From: Bog-756 sp963727955
GTDB taxonomy: Bacteria > Actinomycetota > Acidimicrobiia > Acidimicrobiales > RAAP-2
Assembly (NCBI GenBank): GCA_963727955.1
Contig: CAVSII010000005.1
Coordinates: forward strand, 1 to 64,000
DNA length: 64,000 nt
Direction of reading: 5' to 3'
How positions within the stretch are numbered: the first letter of the stretch is position 1; each line of letters opens with the position of its first letter. This document shows positions 27,536 to 36,675 of this stretch, piece by piece. The notes beneath the pieces are model-generated. The model was given only the letters and a program-made list of their open reading frames with translations. It was not told the origin of the DNA and made no database searches. Position numbers and translations under genes: made by a program.

Positions 27536-27637
27536 TGCATTGGCTCCACCACCGATGACCTAGATATCACCCAGGCGAGATGGCGTCAACCGCGTCTGTA
27601 TTCAGAGGCCAACGGGTGGCGCGAGGTTCGGTCTGAT

Positions 27638-28468
27638 CTACAGCGACGGGGGAGCCGACAGAGCGAACCGGGGGCGTGGGGTCATGGCGGCCAGGTCGGC
27701 GGCGTCATCGGCGCTGACCGGCGCCGAAAAGAAGTAGCCCTGTGCGGTTTCGGCACCGATCTGGCGAAGGATGGCCACCTGTTCGGCGGTCTCGACGGCC
27801 TCAGCCACTGTGCAGATGCCGAGCGAATGGCTCTGCTTGACGATGGCTTCGGCGATGGCGCGGCTCGGTCCTTCCGGGTCGGTGAGGCCGGCGGTGAGCG
27901 TGGCGTCGATTTTGGCCGTGTTGACCACGCATCCGTGCAGATCCTCGAGGACGGACCAGTCCTCCCCGATGTCATCCAGCGTGAGCTGGATGCCCAACCG
28001 GGTCATGACCTGGAGGTCGGCGGCGGCTTCGGCGTCGTTCACCGAGGGGGCGGTGACCTCGACGGTCAACCGATCGGGGTTGAGACCCGATTCCTCGAGG
28101 GCGGCGGCCGCGGCCATGGCCGCCGTACCTCGGTGAAGCTGGAAGATGGAGCAGTTGACGGCCAGTTGGAGGTCGACAGGCCAGCGGGTGGCCTGCGCAC
28201 AGGCCTCGGACAGTACCCAGGCGTTGAGCTCGTTCATGTGACCGTGATTTTCGGCCCAGGGGATCAGGATGTCCGGTGGGATCTCCCGTCCCGTCGAGTC
28301 GTGCCACCGCAGTAGTGCTTCGAAACCGAGCAACCGTCCGGTAGCCAGATCGACCGCCGGCTGGAAGACGAGAGTGGCCGCGCCTTCAAGGCCTAAGTTC
28401 GGCGCTGGCCTCGGCGGTGCCTGTTCCCCCGAGTCCACCTCGAGGGGTGATCTCGTGGCTTTTGTCAC
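27638..28468 (-). CDS. EAL-domain protein, probably degenerate
   Basis: 276 residues, almost entirely one EAL domain, with no GGDEF, sensor or membrane segment. The EAL motif survives (GFEALLRW), as do Asn (VNCSIFQL), the first Asp pair (LDDIGED) and the KID lysine. However, the usual E-x-T-E reads VEVTAPSV, so the second Glu is Ala, and the DDFGTG loop is DDIGED. The AEGVET motif is AEAVET. Active c-di-GMP phosphodiesterases normally keep these, so it may be a weak enzyme or a c-di-GMP receptor. GTG start. It is divergent from the DUF2510 protein, with 134 bp between starts. Confidence 0.85.
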   Translation of the reverse strand: MTKATRSPLEVDSGEQAPPRPAPNLGLEGAATLVFQPAVDLATGRLLGFEALLRWHDSTGREIPPDILIPWAENHGHMNELNAWVLSEACAQATRWPVDLQLAVNCSIFQLHRGTAAMAAAAALEESGLNPDRLTVEVTAPSVNDAEAAADLQVMTRLGIQLTLDDIGEDWSVLEDLHGCVVNTAKIDATLTAGLTDPEGPSRAIAEAIVKQSHSLGICTVAEAVETAEQVAILRQIGAETAQGYFFSAPVSADDAADLAAMTPRPRFALSAPPSL

Positions 28469-28602
28469 CCCCGGGATATCGGCGCTTGAGGCGGCCCGCT
28501 TGAGCAGGAATTGTGCCGGTGCCTGTCAGGGTGGGAAATGAGAGGGAGAGCGCTGGTCGGCGAATTCCTCAAGATAGGGGAGGCGGATGCCGACAAACTG
28601 CC

Positions 28603-30657
28603 ATGGCCGCGCTGCCTTTTGCCCGTCATATCAAGAAGAAGGCCGAGACAGAGCCGCCTGCCCCTGCGCCCTCGGACCAGTCGACAGGCTCCTGGGAGGT
28701 TGCGGAATTCTTCTCCAAGGATCCCCGGCCCCGGACGGCCGAACCCGACGAGACTGCTAGTCCCGACGAGGCGACATTCGAAGCGGCCGCCTTCCAGGGG
28801 GCGACGTTTGAAGGTGCCACCTTCGAGGTGGGCTCAGTGGCTGAGGTCACAGTGGTCCCGCCCCAGGCGACAACTCCCGATCCGTCACCCCGTATGACGG
28901 TGCCACCCGCCACGGCCAACCCGCGGAAGCCCCAGGAGCAGCCCACGGCCCAGGAGCGCGAGCAGCCGGAGGGAGCGGCCGATCCGGCGACGGAGGTCGC
29001 CACCCCGGTGCAGGGCGATCCGGGGTGGTACCCGGACGCTGCCGAGCCCGGGCTCATGCGGTACTGGGACGGCTTCCACATGACAGGGCAGACCGTGCGG
29101 CTCAATCCGCCTCCTCCAGCCCCAACCCCCCAGGCCGACTCACCTCTCTCGCCGACGGCCATCACCGACACACCAGCGGCCACTGACCCCTCTATCAGCC
29201 AGGGCGACGACGAACCCTCCGCCATCGAGGAACTCTCCGCCATCGAGGAACTCTCTGCCATCGAGGAACTCGCCACCATCGGGGATGAAGGCGGAGTGCC
29301 GGCCGCCATGGCCCTGGCTCCACCGCCGTTGCCGCGCAAGGAGTCGGCGCCCACGATGTCCGCCCCCAATCCCGCCCAGTACCCATCGGGCCGCCCGGTC
29401 GAGAGGGGTCAGATCTGGTCGGTGCTGGAGGGAATCGACAGCATCGAACCGAAGCCCGTCAACGGTGCTGATGAGGCCAGCCCCGTTGATGAGGTCAAGC
29501 CTGAACAGGCAGAGCCTGCCGACCTTGTGGACGAGGCCGACCCGGAGCCAGAGCCTGCCGACCTTGTGGACGAGGCCGACCCGGAGCCAGAGCCTGCCGA
29601 CCTTGTGGACGAGGCCGACCCGGAGCCAGAGCCTGCCGACCTTGTGGACGAGGCCGACCCGGAGCCAGAGCCTGCCGACCTTGTGGACGAGGCCGACCCG
29701 GAGCCAGAGCCTGCCGACCTTGTGGACGAGGCCGACCCAGTTACGGGCGAGGAAAACGACGCTGTCGAAGACGTCGAGGAGAACATTCAGATCACCGAAA
29801 CTCTGAGTGCGGAGTCGGAAACCAAAACCGAAGCTCCGAGCGTGGAGTCGGAAACCAGCACCGAGCGAGCGAACGTGGAGAGCGAAGAGATGAGTTTCGT
29901 TGCAGACGAAGATACAGACGAGGTTGAAGATTCAGACGAGGTCACGGATTCGGACGAGGTGACCGATTCGGACGAGGTGACCGAACCGGAAAGCAGAGCT
30001 TCCGAGACGCAAACGCACGAAACGGTCCGGACCCTCACGACACCGGAGGGGAGTCGGCCGTCCATGACGTACCGGGATGATGCCGACAAAGGCGGGACAA
30101 GCGGTCGATGGGTGGAGGAAACCGAGCGGGCTGTGGCACGGGCGCGTGCCCTGGGCACGCCGGAAGCCTGGATGGAGGCAGCCAAGGCGGCCGAGGTCGT
30201 TTCGGAGATGGCTCGCACCATGCAGGCGGCTGCCGACGCCAGCCAAACAGCGGCCCGACTGGCCAAGGTGGCCGCCGACGCTGACGAGGAAGCCCGCAAG
30301 GCCGAACGCAAGGCGGGCGACGCCGATCAGGCGGTCATCGAGACAGCCAGAGCGGCCAGCCAGTCTGCTGAAGCTGCACGGGCCGCCGAACAGGCGGCAC
30401 GGGCCGCCGAGCGGGTAGCGGCCGAGGCCAAAGAGGCCGCCGAACAGGCCGCGCTGTCCAGCCCCCGGTTCGCCGAAGCTGCTCGGGTGGCTGCCGAGGC
30501 CGCGGCCGATGCCGACGCTAAGGCTCGCGGGCTGGGAGACATCGTGGCCAAGGCGTACGAGACCGATACCCCGCAGGGCTGGAGTCGGGCACTGGAGCTT
30601 GCCTCGTCAGCCGATGGTTCCTCGGAGGACCGGGCATTGGCCGCATCCGCCTTCTGA
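28603..30657 (+). CDS. DUF2510 protein with acidic repeats and Ala-rich coiled coil
   Basis: About 684 residues, no signal peptide. In order: a Pro/Glu-rich start; a DUF2510 motif ('GWYPDAAEPGLMRYWDG') near residue 140; three AIEELS units; an acidic stretch with six perfect 13-residue repeats EPADLVDEADPEP; further acidic DEVTDS repeats; and from about residue 500 a long Ala/Glu/Lys/Arg-rich coiled coil. DUF2510 is a short Trp-containing actinobacterial domain, often next to membrane or secretion modules; its role is not settled. ATG 28603 is preferred; an in-frame GTG at 28513 would add 30 residues. It could be a cytoplasmic scaffold. Confidence 0.75.
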   Translation: MAALPFARHIKKKAETEPPAPAPSDQSTGSWEVAEFFSKDPRPRTAEPDETASPDEATFEAAAFQGATFEGATFEVGSVAEVTVVPPQATTPDPSPRMTVPPATANPRKPQEQPTAQEREQPEGAADPATEVATPVQGDPGWYPDAAEPGLMRYWDGFHMTGQTVRLNPPPPAPTPQADSPLSPTAITDTPAATDPSISQGDDEPSAIEELSAIEELSAIEELATIGDEGGVPAAMALAPPPLPRKESAPTMSAPNPAQYPSGRPVERGQIWSVLEGIDSIEPKPVNGADEASPVDEVKPEQAEPADLVDEADPEPEPADLVDEADPEPEPADLVDEADPEPEPADLVDEADPEPEPADLVDEADPEPEPADLVDEADPVTGEENDAVEDVEENIQITETLSAESETKTEAPSVESETSTERANVESEEMSFVADEDTDEVEDSDEVTDSDEVTDSDEVTEPESRASETQTHETVRTLTTPEGSRPSMTYRDDADKGGTSGRWVEETERAVARARALGTPEAWMEAAKAAEVVSEMARTMQAAADASQTAARLAKVAADADEEARKAERKAGDADQAVIETARAASQSAEAARAAEQAARAAERVAAEAKEAAEQAALSSPRFAEAARVAAEAAADADAKARGLGDIVAKAYETDTPQGWSRALELASSADGSSEDRALAASAF
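29512..29745 (+). repeat. 39-bp tandem repeat, six near-perfect copies
   Basis: Units begin at 29512, 29551, 29590, 29629, 29668 and 29707, each starting GAGCCTGCCGACC; they appear identical except for the last bases of the final copy. The unit is 13 codons, so copy changes keep the frame. DNA-level identity, not just protein similarity, indicates recent expansion. Smaller 18-bp repeats flank it at 29221-29274 and 29917-29988. Confidence 0.95.
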
Positions 30658-30734
30658 GCGACGGGCGTCTTAGCCTTCGCTAGCACCTCCCTCCGCCCCG
30701 ATGGCGGGGGCCGTGGGTGCCTGGGTGTGCGAAC

Positions 30735-31850
30735 ATGAGCGGCGTGAAATTCGCGCTCTTCTACGAGATCCCTGTGCCCAAGCCCTGGGAGCCTGACAGC
30801 GAGTTGATTGCTTACCGCAATACTCTCGAACAGGCGGTAGCCGGCGAGCGATTCGGATGGCATGCCTTCTGGACGGTGGAGCACCACTTCCTGCAGGAGT
30901 ACTCCCACTGCTCCAATCCTGAGGTCCTCTACGGCGCCATCGCCGCTCTGACCGAGCGGATGCGGCTCGGGTACGGCGTTCGATTGATGCCTCAGCCTTA
31001 CAACCACCCGGTGCGGACCGCCGAGTCGGTTGCCGTCCTCGATCTGATCTCCAATGGGCGGGTCGATTTCGGCACCGGCCGTTCGGCAACCCGCGCCGAG
31101 CTCGAGGGATTCGGTGTCGACCCCGGGCAGACCCGACAGATGTGGCAGGAGGCCATCGGCCACGTGGTCGGGTGCTGGACCAACGAGGAGTACGAGTTCG
31201 CTGGTCAGTATTGGCAGATGCCGCGCCGCCGGGTCCAACCGAAACCCTTGCAGAAGCCTCACCCGCCCATCTGGGGAGCGACGACCAGCGAGGACGGGCA
31301 CCGCCAGGTCGGCCAGTTGGGTCTCGGGCTGTGTTCCTTCGCCGTCGGGATCTCACCCGAGGAGGTCAAGCAGAAGGTCGACGTCTACCGCCAAGCGGCA
31401 GCCGGCTGCACTGAGCCACTCGGTGCCTACGTACACAACGAGACAGCCACCTTCACCATGGCCCTGTGTGCGTCGGACCGTCAGCGCGCCCTCGACCTGG
31501 CCCGCGAATCCTTCGAGTGGTATCCGAAAGTCGGGGCACGACAGATCGCATCGGTCTCCGAGTGGATGGCCGAACGCAGCGAGGAGCTCGGGAGCTACTC
31601 GTACGCCGCCGATATGAAACAGCACAGCGACGACGGGTCCCTCGATCTTCTCAGCCTCGAGTATCTGATCGAAGCCAACGCCTGCGTGCTGGGCACCCCT
31701 GAAGAGTGCGTAGAGATGTGTCGCCGCTACCAGGCCGCCGACATCGATCTTCTCCTCTGCCTGGTCAATCCCTATTGCATTCCCCACGAAGCGGTAATGG
31801 AGACCATCGAACTCATGGGCAAAGAGGTCATTCCCAAGTTCGCCGACTGA
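30735..31850 (+). CDS. LLM-class flavin/F420-dependent oxidoreductase
   Basis: 371-residue luciferase-like protein. 'GVKFALFYEIPVPKPW' at the N-terminus, 'FWTVEHHFLQEYSHCSNPE', 'RLGYGVRLMPQPYNHPVR', and 'GRVDFGTGRSATRAELEGF' are typical of the alkanal-monooxygenase-like LLM group, including the HH pair. It differs from the shorter enzymes at 6.0 and 22 kb. ATG 30735 opens the barrel directly. It is flanked by non-related genes and probably monocistronic; substrate unknown. Confidence 0.88.
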   Translation: MSGVKFALFYEIPVPKPWEPDSELIAYRNTLEQAVAGERFGWHAFWTVEHHFLQEYSHCSNPEVLYGAIAALTERMRLGYGVRLMPQPYNHPVRTAESVAVLDLISNGRVDFGTGRSATRAELEGFGVDPGQTRQMWQEAIGHVVGCWTNEEYEFAGQYWQMPRRRVQPKPLQKPHPPIWGATTSEDGHRQVGQLGLGLCSFAVGISPEEVKQKVDVYRQAAAGCTEPLGAYVHNETATFTMALCASDRQRALDLARESFEWYPKVGARQIASVSEWMAERSEELGSYSYAADMKQHSDDGSLDLLSLEYLIEANACVLGTPEECVEMCRRYQAADIDLLLCLVNPYCIPHEAVMETIELMGKEVIPKFAD

Positions 31851-32002
31851 GCACCGCGAACCTCGGTCCGCATCTCTTCGGCCAGGCCACCGTCCGTTTG
31901 GCGACGGCTGCGGCGTCCATTCAGGCACTTAGCTTAGTGACATGATCTAGGGACGTTCTGTGGAATCGGGGGGCCACCCCGACGGGCTCTGGGGGGAGTT
32001 TC

Positions 32003-34450
32003 ATGCGAATCCGACGGCTGGGCAGGTTTTCGACGGCGGCGATGGTCGTCGTGGCCCTGCTGGGCACGGGGGCGCTGGTGGCGGCCGGTCCGGTGGCCGT
32101 GCGTCCGGCCGGGGCCAGTGCGGAAAACTCCCTTCAGGGGCGAGGATCGGTCGACGAAGCCTGGCTGACCGGTGCCCATCCGGGTGATCGCATTGTCCTC
32201 ATGAGGAACGGGTCGCTGGTGGCCGTGACCGGTAATCCGGGGAAGGCCGATCCGCTGGGCTCGTTCATCGTCCGCAACCTCACCGCTCGGTCCGGCTACT
32301 ACTGGGTCGACAAGACCACGGGACAGCGAACTCCGGATTTTGCCGTGTTGGCGCCCGGGTCGAACCCCCCGACCAACGGGCCCCTCTACACCGACCAACC
32401 CATGCACGACGGGCTCAACTACATCACTATGCGTGACGGCATCCAGCTGGCGGCCACCGTCCGCTATCCGTATGACAAAACCTGCAGTGCCACCAGTCCG
32501 TGTCCTACGGTCATCGAGTACTCGGGCTACAACGTGGCCGGGCCGACGGATCCGATCCCGTCGCTGCTCTCGCAGGCGCTCGGCACCCCGTGCACAGACT
32601 GCGGTGACCCCAACCTCCTTCCCGATTCCGCTACCGATGTGGGAGCGGTGGTGGCCAGGGTGTCCGGCTTCGCCACGGTGAGCCTGCAAATGCGGGGAAC
32701 CGGTTGCTCGGGAGGTGCCTTCGATCTGTTCGGCTATCCCTCCGATTACGACGCCTACGATGCCATCGAGATCGTGGCCCATCAGTCGTGGGTGGCCAAC
32801 CACAAGGTCGGCATGGTGGGAATCAGCTACTCGGGCCTCTCGCAGCTCCCCTCGGCCGGTACTGATCCGCCGGGGTTGGCGGCGATCGCCCCCATGAGTC
32901 CCACCGACGACCTCTTCTCGACCGGCTACCCCGGTGGCATCTACAACGACGGTTTCGCTGCCAGCTGGCTGAGTCAGCGCATCGACGACGCCAAGCCCGC
33001 CGCCTCCTACGGCGACGGTGGACTGGTCCCGCTGGCGGCCACGCCGGTCAACAACGTGGCCCAGCCGTGGACCTACTACGAGATCGATGCGGAGATGGTC
33101 AGCGGCAACGGGACCTCGGCCTGTCTGGCCAACCAGGCCCTGCACGAGGAATCCGAGAGCCTCGAGAGTCTGGTCGGTCCCCGACTGGTGGCACCGCGCT
33201 CGGGTCCGGGCCGACAGCCGTCCCTGTTCACCCGGCGGTCCATGATCGACTGGGCCAGCCACATCACGGTGCCGGTGTTCCTGTCCGGCGCCCTCCAGGA
33301 CGAGCAGACTGGGCCGCAGTGGCCGGCGCTCATCGGTGCCTTCCCCAAGTCGACCGAGGTGTTCGCCAACATGGTCAACGGCGACCACATCGATTCGACC
33401 GATCCCCAGACCATCAGTCGCTGGCTCGAGTTCCTCGATATCTTCGTGGCCCGCAAGGTCCCGACCAAGCCCAACCCATTGGCGGCCATCATCCTCGACG
33501 AGTTCACCGGCTTCGCCTCAGGCGTGTCAGCCCAGGCCCCGTTGCCGGCCATCCGGTTCACCAAGGCCACCAGCGTTGCCCAGGCCCAGAAGGAGTTCGC
33601 GGCTCAGACACACCGGGTGCGGGTTCTGTTCGACAACGGTGCCGGCAGCGCCGGGCCCGGTGACATCGAGTCCACCTACTCGGTCGAACTCTCGAGTTGG
33701 CCTCCGGCAGGCCGGATCGAGACCCTCCACTTCGGCAGCGACGGTTCGATGAGCGCGTCGACCCAGCAATCGCAGAAAAGCGCCACTTTCACACTGGACC
33801 CGTCGGTGCGGCCTGCCACCAGCTTGCCGGCCAGCGGCAACGCCTGGTCGGCGGACCCGGACTGGGACTGGACGCCGGTACCGGCGCCTGACGGCATCGC
33901 TTTCCAGACCAACCCGTTCACCAGGGCAACCACCATCATCGGTCCGGCCACGCTCGACCTGTGGGTCAAATCCAACGCACCGGTCCTGGACTTTCAGGGG
34001 ACCATCACCGAGGTGCGGCCGGAGGCCGATCAGGAAGAGTATGTGACCTCCGGGTTCGTGCGCAGCACCAACAGGGTCGAGGCGACCGACTCCACCAAGC
34101 TGTTCACCGATCCGACCTATCGGGGGAGTGAGGGCAAGGACCTGTCGCCCGGCAGCTACTCGTTGGTGAAGATCCCCATCGATCCCATCGCCCACACCTT
34201 CCGACCGGGAACGGAGTTGCGGGTGGTGATATCGGCGCCGGGCGGTGATCGACCGGTGTGGGCATTCGACACGCTGGACCACAAGCAGAAGGCCACGGTC
34301 GGCCTTGGTGGGGCCACCCCGTCGGCTCTGGTGGTCAACGTGGTGAGCGGTGTGAGTCCCACGAAGACCTTGCCGGCCTGCAACTCGCTCCGGGGTGAGC
34401 CCTGCCGGCCCTACCAGGCCGAGAGCAACCAGGCGCACAACCCTTCCTGA
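32003..34450 (+). CDS. Secreted CocE/NonD-family hydrolase (S15-like)
   Basis: 815-residue exported alpha/beta hydrolase with signal peptide (MRIRRLGRF... to AGASAE) and GGGGGAG ribosome site before ATG 32003. After a beta-rich N-terminal region of about 100 residues the hydrolase core starts; the nucleophile is S275 in VGISYSGL, with the acid likely in SGALQDEQTG and the base His in NGDHIDST. The C-terminus forms the usual jelly-roll ('PATLDLWVKSNAPVLDFQ', 'STNRVEATDS'). Family members are Xaa-Pro peptidases, cocaine esterases and glutaryl acylases; the substrate cannot be chosen. Confidence 0.9.
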   Translation: MRIRRLGRFSTAAMVVVALLGTGALVAAGPVAVRPAGASAENSLQGRGSVDEAWLTGAHPGDRIVLMRNGSLVAVTGNPGKADPLGSFIVRNLTARSGYYWVDKTTGQRTPDFAVLAPGSNPPTNGPLYTDQPMHDGLNYITMRDGIQLAATVRYPYDKTCSATSPCPTVIEYSGYNVAGPTDPIPSLLSQALGTPCTDCGDPNLLPDSATDVGAVVARVSGFATVSLQMRGTGCSGGAFDLFGYPSDYDAYDAIEIVAHQSWVANHKVGMVGISYSGLSQLPSAGTDPPGLAAIAPMSPTDDLFSTGYPGGIYNDGFAASWLSQRIDDAKPAASYGDGGLVPLAATPVNNVAQPWTYYEIDAEMVSGNGTSACLANQALHEESESLESLVGPRLVAPRSGPGRQPSLFTRRSMIDWASHITVPVFLSGALQDEQTGPQWPALIGAFPKSTEVFANMVNGDHIDSTDPQTISRWLEFLDIFVARKVPTKPNPLAAIILDEFTGFASGVSAQAPLPAIRFTKATSVAQAQKEFAAQTHRVRVLFDNGAGSAGPGDIESTYSVELSSWPPAGRIETLHFGSDGSMSASTQQSQKSATFTLDPSVRPATSLPASGNAWSADPDWDWTPVPAPDGIAFQTNPFTRATTIIGPATLDLWVKSNAPVLDFQGTITEVRPEADQEEYVTSGFVRSTNRVEATDSTKLFTDPTYRGSEGKDLSPGSYSLVKIPIDPIAHTFRPGTELRVVISAPGGDRPVWAFDTLDHKQKATVGLGGATPSALVVNVVSGVSPTKTLPACNSLRGEPCRPYQAESNQAHNPS

Positions 34451-34708
34451 CCCGACGGGGGTGGATCATTTCCGAAACGCGGTGCAGGACGGGATGAGCT
34501 GGGCCGAGCTGAGTTGGGCCGATAGGTGAAGAGAGGGTGCGCACGCGGTACCGGCAGTGGCTGCGACTCAGCCCGTGAGCTTCGACGCCTTCGTCGGCGG
34601 CCCGGCGCTGGCTGCATGCCTTCATGACGGGCGAGACCCGGACCCCTGTTGAAAACTGAGGCTAGAGTCCGCTGGGGATACGAAACCCTGGTGACAGGAG
34701 GCGGCGCC

Positions 34709-35185
34709 ATGGCCGAACGGCGACTGCGCAAGGACGACAAGATCGAGATGCTGAAGCGGGTGGACCTCTTCTCGAAATGCAGCAAATCGGAGCTCGGGCG
34801 GGTGGCCTCGCTGACCACCCAGTGTTTCGCCGAACCGGGCGAGGTGCTGACCGAGCGGGGGGAGATCGGGGTCGAGTTCTTCGTCATCGTGAGCGGCCAG
34901 GCCATCGCCTCGCGGGACGACATCGTCCTGGCCACGTTGGGGCCGGGCTCGTTCTTCGGCGAGCTGGCCCTACTCGACGGGGGCCGACGGACGGCCACCG
35001 TCGTAGCCAAGACGAAGATGCAACTGCTGGTGTTGACCACGGCGGAATTCAGCACCGTCAAAGAGCTCGTGCCTTCGGTATCCGGCAAGATCATCTTTGA
35101 ACTGGGATCGCGGCTGCGGAAGACCGACGAGATGCTCAACCCTTCCCCGGCCCTCAGCCGGCGGGTGGGTCCGTGGGCCCTGTAG
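34709..35185 (+). CDS. Cyclic nucleotide-binding domain protein
   Basis: 158-residue single cNMP-binding domain without a DNA-binding HTH. The phosphate-binding cassette is 'FFGELALLDGGRRTATVVA', close to the FGE(L/I)AL..xxRxAT consensus, so cAMP or cGMP binding is credible. An AGGAGG site precedes the ATG. It lies 59 bp upstream of a P450 and is the first gene of the P450/ferredoxin/oxidase/ThDP-enzyme run, which suggests but does not prove a link of that pathway to cyclic nucleotide signalling. Confidence 0.87.
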   Translation: MAERRLRKDDKIEMLKRVDLFSKCSKSELGRVASLTTQCFAEPGEVLTERGEIGVEFFVIVSGQAIASRDDIVLATLGPGSFFGELALLDGGRRTATVVAKTKMQLLVLTTAEFSTVKELVPSVSGKIIFELGSRLRKTDEMLNPSPALSRRVGPWAL

Positions 35186-35244
35186 ATGGGAGTCCGGACA
35201 GTCACAGACGGTGACCGGACCGTTCACAAGCGGAGGGGTATCCG

Positions 35245-36426
35245 ATGACTGACACAACAGAGACCGATCTGGTCGACCTCCTCTTCTCCCAGGAGGTGGC
35301 CGACAACCCGCACGCCATGTACGGCCGACTGCGGGACCAGTGTCCGGTGAGCCGCACCCAGAGCGACGGCGAATCGGCGTTGGTGCTGATCTCCAGTTAC
35401 CAGGATGTCCTCTGGGCCCTCCGCCATCCGGAGATCTTCTCGTCGGCCGGCGGCACCGTGGCCTTGGGGGAGCAACCCCTGATCCCGGTCGAAGTCGACC
35501 CACCCCGTCACACCGCCTACCGTCGCCTGCTGAACCCGCAGTTCGTCCCACGCGAGATTGAGCGGCTGGGGCCAGACGTTCAGGGCGCCGTCAACCACCT
35601 CATCGACGGTTTCGTCGATCGAGGGTCCTGTGATTTCCACGACGATTTTTCGACGCCGCTGCCCTCGGGCATTTTTCTGGCGCTGATGGGTCTGGACATG
35701 GCCGATCTGCCGATGTTCCTCCAGTGGCGCGACGACAGCATCCGACCCAAGGTCGAGCCGGGCGATTTCGACGGAGCCGAGCGCATCCGGCTGGCCACGG
35801 CCCGGTCGATCAGTGACTACTTCCGCTCGGCCATCGAGGAACGACGTCGTCATCCAGACGACACCCTGTTGTCGTCGTTGGTGCACGCCCGGATCGGTGA
35901 CGAGATGCTGACGGAGACCGAGCTGTTGGGTATGGCCCACCTCCTGCTGCTGGGTGGTCTCGACACGGTAACGGCCACTCTCGACTGCATGATCGCCTAC
36001 CTGTCCGGTCATCCCGAGGAACGGCGTCGTCTGGTCGATGAGCCGTCCTGCATCCCCGGAGCGGTCGAGGAGATGCTGCGGTGGCTTACGCCGGTCCAGG
36101 TCGTCCCCCGGCTCGTCGGCCAGGAGGCGGAGCTCAACGGAGTCGGTCTGTCAGAGGGCGACAGGGTGCTGCTGGTACTGGGAGCGGCCAACGACGACGA
36201 TGAGTTCGACGGTGGGGTCGATCTCGGACGGACCCCCAATCGCCACCTTGCTTTCGGCGCTGGCAACCATCTGTGCCTCGGTGCCCACCTGGCCCGGCTC
36301 GAATTGCGGATCGCCCTAGAGGAGTTCCACCGTCGCATCCCCGACTACCGGATCGCCGACGACGCCGAAGTGCACTTCTCTCCAGGTATCCGTCAGGCTG
36401 ATCATCTGCCCATCGTCTTCGGCTGA
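35245..36426 (+). CDS. Cytochrome P450 with adjacent ferredoxin
   Basis: Class I-type bacterial P450 (393 aa). The I-helix oxygen motif is GGLDTV, ExxR is E276-R279 (EMLR), and the haem loop is FGAGNHLCLG at 337-346 with C344 as iron ligand. GAGGGG precedes the ATG. A [3Fe-4S] ferredoxin gene begins 20 bp downstream, the usual pairing for actinobacterial P450s. GLDTV rather than AG-x-D/E-T is typical of CYP families with broad small-molecule substrates, but I do not assign one. Confidence 0.94.
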   Translation: MTDTTETDLVDLLFSQEVADNPHAMYGRLRDQCPVSRTQSDGESALVLISSYQDVLWALRHPEIFSSAGGTVALGEQPLIPVEVDPPRHTAYRRLLNPQFVPREIERLGPDVQGAVNHLIDGFVDRGSCDFHDDFSTPLPSGIFLALMGLDMADLPMFLQWRDDSIRPKVEPGDFDGAERIRLATARSISDYFRSAIEERRRHPDDTLLSSLVHARIGDEMLTETELLGMAHLLLLGGLDTVTATLDCMIAYLSGHPEERRRLVDEPSCIPGAVEEMLRWLTPVQVVPRLVGQEAELNGVGLSEGDRVLLVLGAANDDDEFDGGVDLGRTPNRHLAFGAGNHLCLGAHLARLELRIALEEFHRRIPDYRIADDAEVHFSPGIRQADHLPIVFG

Positions 36427-36446
36427 CCACAACGGAGCCTTCAACT

Positions 36447-36653
36447 GTGACCGTCCGCATCGTCATCGACCGCGAGGCCTGCATGGGCTCGGGCAATTGC
36501 TCCTACTGGGCGCCCGGCCTCTTCGACCTCGACGATGACGGTATCGCCGTTGTTGTCAGCGATCCCACCGGACGGGACGAGGACATTCGGCTGGCTGTCG
36601 AAGCCTGTCCCACCCGGGCCATCAGCACCTCGGAGACCGACGGACCGCCGTGA
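36447..36653 (+). CDS. [3Fe-4S] ferredoxin
   Basis: 68-residue ferredoxin with C12, C18 and C54 in the order C-x5-C...C-P, where the fourth ligand of a 4Fe-4S site is missing; this is the 3Fe-4S type that serves actinobacterial P450s. It starts at GTG between the P450 and the FAD oxidase genes and would pass electrons to the P450. No ferredoxin reductase is in the window. Confidence 0.93.
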   Translation: MTVRIVIDREACMGSGNCSYWAPGLFDLDDDGIAVVVSDPTGRDEDIRLAVEACPTRAISTSETDGPP

Positions 36654-36675
36654 TGCCCGGACCGAGGGGAGGACG

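Noticed and set aside
29221..29988. Repeated units that could suggest a CRISPR-like array
   Set aside because: Units are directly adjacent without unique spacers and encode an acidic protein segment in frame.
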